Shown here: positions 46,086 to 55,559 of the stretch, piece after piece
How the letters are laid out: the number at the start of each line of letters is the position of its first letter
Position numbering within the stretch: the first letter of the stretch is position 1
Assembly: GCA_918807975.1 (NCBI GenBank)
Contig: OU964922.1
Coordinates: 30,368,329-30,432,328, forward strand
Length of the DNA: 64,000 nucleotides
Source of the DNA: Aplidium turbinatum
Lineage: Eukaryota; Chordata; Ascidiacea; Aplousobranchia; Polyclinidae
Direction: 5' to 3'
Translations under genes and position numbers: made by a program
Notes under the pieces: generated by a model
What the model was told of the DNA's origin: nothing
Databases searched by the model: none
The model's input: only the letters and a program-made list of their open reading frames with translations

Positions 46086-49000
46086 ATGGGTGTTTTATTC
46101 ACCAAACTGTTACAGATGTTTAGAAATGCTGGTAAGCTTTGTTACTTGATGCATTCTCCTTTTAAAGTATATGCTCATCTATATCTAATCGTTTTTAATG
46201 TGGCCTGTGCTATGATGTGTTTGTGCAGGTCATTAGGTTCATCTAACACCCAGATTTTGCCTCGACATATTGTTCTGTTAGAGCCTAAAAACATGTATAT
46301 ACAGATTACACAACACATTTAAACTAAGGAGCAAAATGGTTGGAACGCCTGGTTAATCTAATCAAAAAATAAAGAGCCCAAAATGTAGATACCAAACTCA
46401 TGTTCAGCAAACAAACGTTTCGAAAACTATACTGTCTTCATCTTCAGTGTTATAAATGTAAGCAATCCCTGGTGCCGCTTAGGTTTAAATTAAATTGCGG
46501 CTGACGTCACAAAGACTCATCAACAAGCTATTATGAGAGCGAAAAACGTAATAGAAGTCAGGTTTTTTCATGAAATGATGCGGAATAGAAGTCAGTATTT
46601 TACGATAAGACTTTACGAAAAAACAAATTAACCCATCTCGTTGATCCAGTAAAATGTAATTTGTTTTTTCGTAAAGTCTTGTCGTAAAATACTGACTTCT
46701 ATTCCGCATCATTTCATGAAAAAACCTGACTTCTATTACGTTTTTCGCTCTCATAATAGCTTGTTGATAAGTCTTTGTGACGTCAGCCGCAATTTAATGT
46801 AAACCTAAGCGGCATCAGGGATTGCTTACATTTATAACACTGAAGATGAAGACAGTAGTACTAGTTTTCGAAACGTTTGTTTGCTGAACATAAGTTTGGT
46901 ATCTACATTTTGGGCTCTTTATTTTTTTATTACATTTAAACTACTTGTCTCTAAATTCTAAAATATTAAATTTAGAAATCTCTTATTTTGTATATATGCT
47001 GTAATTGTAAATTATGTTGCTGGTTGCCTGTAGTGTATATTGCTTTGTCAATCGTATTAATTATTATTTTTGACTTTAGAGCACAAAGTTATCATAATTG
47101 GACTGGACAATGCTGGAAAAACAACAATATTATATCAGTTGTAAGTGAATGCTTGCGTTAGTTTATTTGTATTTTTGTTCTTCACCCAGAGATTTTCAAC
47201 AAGTTGTGCCATCATGGTGTGCCATCATTGGCACAAATCACACAAAAATACTTCTCTGTTTGTTTCAGCTTCGCGGTTGCCGCATTCTGTTTTTGCACTA
47301 TGCCTATTCCTGTCTTACTCTTAGGCACTTTTGTTAGGCTATAGCTTTTTTCACTTGTCTCAAAGTTTGCATTGTGGATGTGGTACTATATAAATGTTAT
47401 CATTATATCAAAAACTATCTTAATTGTAGCACTGTAGGCGAAATTTAAGGTTATTGAAAAAAGTGAGACACTGTTTTTTAAGTCCGTGTTTTCTATTGAC
47501 CTTGCTACAAAAGCAGTATGTATGTCCTAACTTTGGGATGGCATAGATGGATCAAATGATGCGACGTGACTGGTGCGGTGTTGTGTGTTAACACTATCAG
47601 CGACATTCTCAAGCTGCCCTAATACCAGCGAACAGCACGAACGCGCAACCGTATGCTAATGACGTCATTGCATAACGGCTAATAACGTGTTATGTTGTCA
47701 CAATAATATCATTATTTTGACATTTATAAAAAACGTCTAAGCTGTAAATTCAGACCAAAAATGTCCCATTCAGCGATATTCTAGACACGGTAAAATCCGT
47801 TTTGCTCTACCAGCCTTGTAAAAAATAATTGAAACGTTTTTTTTTTTGTTTTTTTTTTCAGTTTAATGAACGAAGTCGTCCACACGTCGCCAACCATTGG
47901 TAGCAACGTGGAAGAGATTGTTTGCAAGAAGTCACGCTTCGTAATGTGGGACATTGGCGGGCAAGAGTCTCTCCGGTCTTCCTGGTCAACGTACTACGCC
48001 AATTCCGATGTAAGTTGACAGCGCTTGTGAAAGGTCAGATGACAAATGTATGCATTCATTCGATGGCCTTACTTGAATGTTAATTTTGCACAATGGTTAC
48101 GAAAGAACATTTTTTAACGAAATTAATTAATCAAAAGTTTTAGGTGTTGAATGCATTAACTTCTACGTTGTTTTCAATTTTATTGTTTTTTTTACCAGTT
48201 TGTGATCCTGGTGGTTGATAGCACGGACAGAGAGCGATTGCACATCAGCAAAGAAGAATTGTATTCAATGCTGCAGCATGAAGTGAGTTTATTGGTCTAA
48301 CCGTATCTCAGACAGCAAATCAGTCATTTTTTACTTTAATTCAACGTCTGGAGACGTTGAATCAACGTAAAAATGACTGATTTGCTGTGTGGGATGTATC
48401 TCGTTTGTGATACACAGGATTTTCAAAAATCGATCACGCACTTACAATTTTTTTTAGCTTCTTGGTTATTAAATGTATTGGAAGGAACTTACATGTTCGT
48501 TAATCCACGAAGCCCATAACATGGCTTCAGTCCATGTTGTATTAAGCTGCGCCCTTTTAGGGCAAATTTTTAATTTCAATTGGGGGGATATCTAAATATC
48601 TGTGTATGCCAGAAAAATGAAGGCATGCAAAAAAAATTTTTTTTTGTCAATGTTTAGACCCTGCTGTCGGCCCCGGAACATTTGCAGGTTACCGGAATTT
48701 TAAAATCCTCATAAAATCTTAATCTTTTGTGCTAGGTAGGGCATGTTGGTATTCATTTCTATTGTTTTTGGATAATTAATCCATTTATTAAGTTTACAGA
48801 CAAATTTAGACATGTTTTAAAATTTTAATTTTTGCAACGGTGGCAAATTTTCTTGCATTTTATGTAAATGTTTGTCGTTTCTGAAGGTTATGATAGTAGC
48901 AAGTTGGATTTACTGGTTCTGGTACATTCTGAAGCAATATAAATAGACTCATTAGTTAAACATTTTTACAAAAACAATGGCTGAGGAAGTCCAGATGAAA

Positions 49001-52000
49001 AAATAGTATATTATAATTCTATGTAACAAATTACATCACAGGCATGTAAGTATGTATACTGTTTCTCCACCCATTAACTTGATTCCGATTTTACCTTCCA
49101 GGATACCACGAAATATGCCTACCTGACTCATTCTATTGAATGTATTGTATTAGCTGAGTGTAAGAATGGCATAACGATCTTCAATAAAGGATGATCCTTT
49201 AGAAATAGTAAAGTATAAGTCACTGAAAACATCCGAACTTCCGCTTCGTTTAAATGTACTCAGACATTTTCTCTATCTCCGTACATTTCAATTTATAAAT
49301 TCCACAACATCTAGTCAACTGCACAATTAACTCTACGAAGGCATCATCGACATATATTCATCTGCATGTATAGCAGCCACAAAGTGCAAGAAGACCATCA
49401 TAGACCACATAAAAGAGCTTGAAACCAAAAGAAAGACTGTGAACAAAAACAAGAATAACCAGTAGATTCTTAGGTTCAATAATTTTTTTTTAGGAAGTCT
49501 TAACTTTAAAATTTGTATTCTAGCCTACAGGAAAATGTGTTGCTGAAGGTGTCGTGGATCATCTAACCTTAATGAAAATTAACATATCTAACATATGTGT
49601 TATTTGAGATGGTATAAACTCTAATACTGGTTGGAAGGATGGTTCAATGGCCCATATCGACAGAAGTATAGGAAGACCTTGTCAGCGTGTTATTTGCTTA
49701 CTTCACCACTGGGAGTTACCACTTCGCAAATTTTTTGAACACATTGATGGATAAACTTCAGGGCCAAACAGTTTTAATGGCCCAATCGGAAAAATGCTTG
49801 CCAAAAATGTATGGGAAATGGAGCCAATACTATTTGAACCACTAAATAATAAATATACCAAAATATCCTGAAATTTCGGTTCAAGTTGAACAGAATCTCT
49901 CGAATGATGCAAAGCACCTGCATAAGCTGGGCATGGCGACCAATAGTGGAAATCTTCCAGAAAGTTTGATCAAGAAAAAAATTGGCCCACTGTGTCACTC
50001 GCGTTGGTTATTCTTGTTTTTGTTCACGGTCTTTCTTTTGGTTTCATTGGTTTCAAACTCTTTCATCTGGTCTATGATGGTCTTCTTGCACTTTGTAGCT
50101 GCTATACATGCAAGGTGAATATAATTATGTTGATGATGTCTTCGTAGAGTTGATTGTGCAGTTGACTAGAAATCAGTGGTCTCCAACCTTTTTAAGAAGC
50201 GACCCCAATTTAAGCGAAAACAAAATCCGCATTTACATGCGACCCCATTTTGTTTTCCAATACGGAGAAAAATATTTCAAGTAATACTGAAACTAAATAG
50301 GCCCAATACGAGTAAGTATGCACAATTACAGAGAAATGTGGCTACACAAAAGTATTCCAAATGGTTGTTTTTAAGAAGTTTCACATAACACATGAACGTG
50401 ATTTCACGAACACAAAATTGTCAATTTGTTTCAACATTTAATTTGCACTGTTAATGTGATGGTTTCAATTTGGTCAAGAACGTCATTGGACATAATCTTC
50501 AATCCTACGTTTTACTGATAGTAAAATTGAATTCAAGAGATTGCAATTTACGTTAAAATAACTCAGATGGTTTATCCATGCAGGCAGCCTGGATGATTTT
50601 TCTTTCAAAATGACGTTTAAGTTTATTTTTCTTCGTCGATTCTTCTCCGAGAACTTTATGACACTTTGGTTTGCGATTTGAGTCAGTAAAACCAAGTTTT
50701 AAAAAAGCCTCGTCATATGATCTTTTTCTGGTATTTTTTGTTGCCATTTTTGTATAATATTTAGCTATACTTACTAGCTACAAATTACTATTAGCCTACT
50801 AACTGCAAAGTAAACCGAAAACAGCCGATGAAATGTCTGCACACTACACCTGCATAAATAACTATTCGCTCGTTCTAGAGTCACCATGAATAACAAAAAG
50901 TTAATCTAAACTAGCATCGTAGTCTTTTTTTTTTCATTAATAAATTAAATATGGTGAGTTTTGACGACCCCAGGAAAAGTTAAGGCGACCCCACTTGGGG
51001 TCGCGACCCACAGGTTGGAGACCACTGGACTAGATGTTGTGGAATTTGTAAATTGAAATGTACGGAGATAGAGAAAATGTCGGAGTACATTCAAATGAAG
51101 CGGAAGTTCGGATGTTTTCAGTGACTCATACTTTTCTATTTCTAAAGGATCATCCTTTATTGAAGATCGTTGTGCATTCTTACACTCAGCTAATACAATA
51201 GATTCAATAGAATAAGTCAGGTAGGTATATTTTGTAGTATCCTGGAAGGTAAAATCGGAATCAAGTTAATGGGTGGAGAAACAGCATACAAACTTACATG
51301 CTTGTGATGTAATTTGTTACATAAATAAGAATTATAATACTATTTTTTCATCTGGACTTCCTAAGCCACTGTTTCTGTTAAATGTTTAACTAATGAGTCT
51401 ATTTATATTGCTTCAGAATGTACCAGAACCAATAAATCCAACTTGCTACTATCATAACCTTCAGAAACAACAAAAATTTACATAAAATGCAAGAAAGTTT
51501 GTCACCGTAGCAAAAATTAAAATTTTAAAACATGTCTAAATTTGTCTGTAAACTTAATAAATGGATTAATTATCCAAAAACAATAGAAATGAATACCAAC
51601 ATGCCCTACCTAGCACAAAAGATTAAGATTTTATGAGGATTTCAAAATTCCGGTAACCTGCAAATGTTCCGGGGCCGACAGCAGGGTCTAAACATTGACA
51701 AAAAAAATTTTTTTTTTGCATGCCTTTATTTTTCAGGCATACACAGATATTTAGATGTCCCCCCAATTGAAATTAAAAATTTGCCCCAAAAGGGCGCAGC
51801 TTAATGTTGTATAAATGGCATGTGAAACGGGTCCCACGAATTACCCATAAGCCCCATAAGTACCCATAAGTACCCATAAGCACCATAAGTCGCGTCGAAT
51901 TACCCATAAGTCGCGTCGAATTACCCATAAGCCCCATAAGTCGCGTCGAATTACCCATAAGCCCCATAAGTAGCGTCGAATTACCCATAAGCCCCATAAG

Positions 52001-55000
52001 TCGCGTCGAATTACCCATAAGTCGCGTCGAATTACCCATAAGCCCCGTAAGTCGCGTCGAATTACCCATAAGCCCCATAAGTCGCGTCGAATTACCCATA
52101 GGCACCATAAGTAGCATTGAATTACATAGAAGTAACGTCGAATTACCCATAAGCCTGTATAGTGTAGAGTGTAGTCTATAGCCGTCTAGAAGCCTAGCAG
52201 TCGGCTGCATAGCCGAGTGGTGAGGAGCACGGGCTGGGCGTTCCAAAATATAGTTCGACACCGCTCAAGAGCAGGACACTTGAAGGCATGCCTAAAGGTG
52301 GACACGAAGATTGGCTTCGTTGCCTTCCCGTCCGCTTATGTGTAATCTGCAGTTTGCTGCAGCAGATGGAGTGTTTTGTCCGATAAAACACCTTAACATT
52401 GGACAATTTTCCCTATGAACCAGGTGACTGCAGCATAGCAATCGTTCTCGCACTCAGCCAGAGACTTAATTCTTGCTTTAAACTTGATAATTAAAGAAAA
52501 AAAAAGAATAATGGCAAGGGTGGGAATCAAACCCGTGTCACCAAATTCAATAGCCCTTCGGCTATACCATTCCGCCACGCAATCGCTCGTGAAATCTTCG
52601 CTTAATTTGTTTATATATGTAATGTTTCGAGAACGCTCACAATATTATCAGTTTAGTTTGTTTTTATTTCTGACCATCATAACGAAAAAACAATATACGA
52701 CAAACTTGGCAGAGGTTTATAAAAGGTAGAAGCGACAAAACGCGGACGTTATAACGTGCATGATGCCAAAGCAGGACAATCAGTTTAAGTGACACGATCG
52801 CAAATCGCAACAGCGACTTGCAGATTACATATACGCTGATATGAAGGCGTAAGTAATTCCACGTTGCTTATGGGTAATTCGACGCGAGTCGAATTACCCA
52901 TAAGCCCCATAAGTCGCGTCGAATTACCCAAATGCCCCATAAGTCGCGTCGAATTATCCATAAGCAATGTGGAATTACTTACGCCTCATGTCAGCGTATA
53001 TGTAATCTGCAGGTTGCTGTTGCGACTTGCGACCGTGTCATGTTAAACTGATTGTCCTGCTTTGGTATCATGCACGTTATAACGTCCGCGTTTTGTCGTT
53101 TCTACCTTTTATAGATCTGTGCTAAGTTTGTCGTATATTGTTTTTTCGTTGTGATGGTCAGAAATAAAAACAAACTAAACTGATAATAATTTTGTCTGAT
53201 GCAAATAAATTATTATAATTAATATTGTGAGCGTTCTCGAAACATTACCGATATAAACCAAATTAAGCGAAGATTTCACGAGTGCTTCCGTGGCGGAGTG
53301 GTATAGCCGAAGGGCTATTGAATTTGGTGACACGGGTTTGATTCCCACCCTTGCCATTATTCTTTTTTTTTCTTTAATTATCAAGTTTAAAGCAAGAATT
53401 AAGTCTCTGGCTGAGTGCGAGAACGATTGCTATGCTACAGTCACCTGGTTCATAGGGAAAATTGTCCAATGTTAAGGTGTTTTATCGGACAAAACACTCC
53501 ATCTGCTGCAGCAAACTGCAGATTACACATAAGCGGACGGGAAGGCAACGAAGCCAATCTTCGTGTCCACCTTTAGGCATGCCTTCAAGTGTCCTGCTCT
53601 TGAGCGGTGTCGAACTATATTTTGGAACGCCCAGCCCGTGCTCCTCACCACTCGGCTATGCAGCCGACTACTAGGCTTCTAGACGGCTATAGACTACACT
53701 CTACACTATACAGGCTTATGGGTAATTCGAGGTTACTTCTATGTAATTCAATGCTACCTATGGTGCCTATGGGTAATTCGACGCGACTTATGGGGCTTAT
53801 GGGTAATTCGACTCGCGTCGAATTACCCATAAGCAATATGAAATTACTTACGCCTCATGTCAGCGTATATGTAATCTGCAGGTTGCTGTTGCGACTTGCG
53901 ATCGTGTCATGTTAAACTGATTGTCCTGCTTTGGTATCATGCACGTTATAACGTCCGCGTTTTGTCGTTTCTACCTTTTATAGATCTGTGCTAAGTTTGT
54001 CGTATATTGTTTTTTCGTTGTGATGGTCAGAAATAAAAACAAACTAAACTGATAATATTGTGAGCGTTCTCGAAACATTACCTATATAAACAAATTAAGC
54101 GAAGATTTCACGAGCGATTGCGTGGCGGAATGGTATAGCCGAAGGGCTATTGAATTTGGTGACACGGGTTTGATTCCCACCCTTGCCATTATTCTTTTTT
54201 TTTCTTTAATTATCAAGTTTAAAGCAAGAATTAAGTCTCTGGCTGAGTGCGAGAACGATTGCTATGCTGCAGTCACCTGGTCAAAACACTCCATCTGCTG
54301 CAGCAAACTGCAGATTACACATAAGCGGACGGGAAGGCAACGAAGCCAATCTTCGTGTCCACCTTTAGGCATGCCTTCAAGTGTCCTGCTCTTGAACGGT
54401 GTCGAACTATATTTTGGAACGCCCAGCCCGTGCTCCTCACCACTCGGCTATGCAGCCGACTACTAGGCTTCTAGACGGCTATAGACTACACTCTACACTA
54501 TACAGTATACAGGCTTATGGGTAATTCGACGTTACTTCTATGTAATTCAATGCTACTTATGGTGCCTATGGGTAATTCGACGCGACTTATGGGGCTTATG
54601 GGTAATTCGACGCGACTTATGGGGCTTATGGGTAATTCGACGCGACTTATGGGGCTTATGGGTAATTCGACGCGACTTATGGGGCTTATGGGTAATTCGA
54701 CGCGACTTATGGGTACTTATGGGTAATTCGATGCGACTTATGGGGCTTATGGGTACTTATGGTGCTTATGGGTACTTATGGGTAATTCGTGGGACCGTGT
54801 GAAACTGCTGCTTTTATTGAGGGTTGCGTAGATTGTAAAGCTGTTTTGTCTTTAAAATGAGGCCTGTATCACATACCCGTAATGCCTTTGCCAATATAAC
54901 AAACAAGCAATGAAATGTGGACCAAGCCATTATCTCAATTTCCTATTATTTTCAGGATTTAAAAAAAGCAAGGTTGCTTGTGTTTGCTAACAAACAGGAC

Positions 55001-55555
55001 ATTAAGGGAAGGATGTCAGCTGCTGAAATATCACAACAACTTAAGTTAACCAGCTTAAAGGACCATACTTGGCAAATACAAGCTTGCTGTGCGCTTACAG
55101 GAGAAGGGTCAGTCGTAATTAATATTTACTGTATAAGTGCACACTGCACAATATGAAATCCTTCGCAGATGTTAGAACTAGTTTTGTATCACTTCCTACC
55201 GTTTTTCCGCAATATTTTTCTAGTTTACAAATGACTTTGTTTTAGTGAGATTTGGATTGAAGGTAGTAGCTCACGATTTTATTATGGAAGCTGAATTGTG
55301 TTTTGCTTGCGTGTAAGCCGCCATAGGTAACCGGCTTTGATTACCCTCAGCCCACTGTATTTCTGCATAACTCAATGAATACATTGTTCTTTATTAAATT
55401 TGGATCCAGTCTAACCAAGTACATACCTAAAGCATTTCTTGTGGCAATTTACAGCTTTAAAGGTTTTTTTCTGGTCACCTGTCCTTAAATTCAACTCGTA
55501 TTTTTTTAGATTATCACAAGGACTTGAATGGATGCTTGCACAAACAGGAAGATAG
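46086..55555 (+). CDS. ARL5: ARL5 ADP-ribosylation-factor-like GTPase, complete
   Basis: Arf-family small GTPase; family members act at the trans-Golgi, recruiting tethers for endosome-to-Golgi traffic. Six exons: 46086-46131, 47080-47140, 47862-48009, 48199-48282, 54956-55107, 55510-55555 (537 nt, 178 aa; human ARL5A is 179). Start [12 protein letters not shown] keeps Gly2 for myristoylation. P-loop GLDNAGKT at 23-30; switch [18 protein letters not shown] with Thr47; switch II WDIGGQ at 65-70; [13 protein letters not shown] at 125-128; CCALTGEG near the end. [18 protein letters not shown] and the STDRER segment separate ARL5 from ARF and other ARLs. An open frame continues upstream of the chosen ATG, but that ATG alone gives the myristoylation site and family length. 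Confidence 0.97.
46357..46935. mobile_element. Long inverted repeat (arms about 270 bp) in ARL5 intron 1
   Basis: Left arm AAAAAATAAAGAGCCCAAAA is mirrored at the right end TTTTGGGCTCTTTATTTTTT; loop 46629-46656. Arms carry TTCGAAACGTTTGTTTGCTG, CACTGAAGATGAAGACAGTA and TGACGTCA. A single-arm fragment of the same repeat lies at 33095-33175 in SMARCA4 (AAATAAAGAGCCCAAGATTT). Flanking duplication not resolved. Confidence 0.8.
48309..48392. mobile_element. Palindromic foldback MITE, copy 8, near perfect
   Basis: CAGACAGCAAATCAGTCATT ... AATTCAACGTCTGGAGACGT ... AATGACTGATTTGCTGTGTG. Centre GTCTGGAGAC has one changed base. It starts 27 bp after the donor of ARL5 exon 4. Confidence 0.85.
48546..51800. 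mobile_element. Kolobok/piggyBac-type DNA transposon relic with 0.9-kb inverted arms
   Basis: TTAA at 48542-48545 and 51801-51804 borders GCTGCGCCCTTTTAGGGC and its inverse. Arms run 48546 to about 49465 and, reversed, about 50005 to 51800, the right one broken by the hAT element 50174-51027. The unpaired centre (49590-49900) has coding relics: [54 protein letters not shown]. That LLH..ELPLR.....DG..SGP.SF.GPIGK pattern recurs in uncharacterised transposon-borne proteins of invertebrates (recalled). Stops are present; the copy is dead. Confidence 0.75.
50174..51027 (-). mobile_element. hAT deletion derivative with BED-finger relic
   Basis: Ends CAGTGGTCTCCAACC and GGTTGGAGACCACTG; GACTAGAT follows at 51028 and GACTAGAA precedes at 50164, judged a damaged 8-bp duplication because the uninterrupted left arm of the host element reads the same target. 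Minus strand: [38 protein letters not shown], the BED-type zinc-finger start of SCAND3/ZBED5-like hAT transposases with the first Cys pair incomplete. Contrasts with 11962-13591, which keeps the opposite end. Confidence 0.83.
51840..52160. repeat. 30-bp satellite array (left)
   Basis: About ten copies of TTACCCATAAGCCCCATAAG + TCGCGTCGAA, some lacking the CCCCATAAG segment. Because the unit is a multiple of three, open frames such as repeated [10 protein letters not shown] arise without being genes. Confidence 0.9.
52176..54510. repeat. Composite repeat with two opposed tRNA-like heads, three copies
   Basis: Each unit has one tRNA-like head GTGGCGGAATGGTATAGCCG ... GGGTTTGATTCCCACCC followed by a T-run, then about 150 bp, then a SINE-B head in the opposite direction (TCTTGAGCGGTGTCGAAC ... 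CACCACTCGGCTATGC). Heads at 52510-52585 (minus), 53286-53360 (plus) and 54117-54190 (plus). The third unit lacks about 50 bp around 54282 (TTCATAGGGAAAATTGTCC absent). Related diverged copy at 43146-43523. Confidence 0.75.
54510..54790. repeat. 30-bp satellite array (right, inverted)
   Basis: Inverse of the left array: GGGTAATTCGACGCGACTTA + TGGGGCTTAT repeated, ending in shortened GGGTACTTAT units just inside the terminal repeat, as at the left end. Confidence 0.9.
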
Positions 55556-55559
55556 TATT

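Larger units (their letters stand above)
51829..54797. mobile_element. Satellite-bearing TIR element with 8-bp duplication
   Basis: Inverted ends GGTCCCACGAATTACCC; perfect flanking duplication TGTGAAAC at 51821-51828 and 54798-54805. Both ends run into arrays of a 30-bp unit (TTACCCATAAGCCCCATAAG then TCGCGTCGAA): 51840-52160 and, inverted, 54510-54790; shorter arrays at 52866-52970 and 53715-53835. Between arrays lie three copies of a composite 650-700-bp repeat, one reversed (about 52176-52860) and two direct (about 52990-53715 and 53845-54510). 2969 bp in all. The 8-bp duplication suggests hAT-type transposition; no transposase seen. Confidence 0.78.

Noticed and set aside
46485-46754. 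89-codon minus-strand frame ([16 protein letters not shown]...)
   Set aside because: It reads through the centre of a palindrome; the halves mirror each other. Not a gene.
51773-54726. Long frames repeating [10 protein letters not shown] on both strands
   Set aside because: The satellite unit is 30 bp, a multiple of three, so a frame without stops persists by arithmetic; both strands and several arrays show it, with no start context or splice structure.
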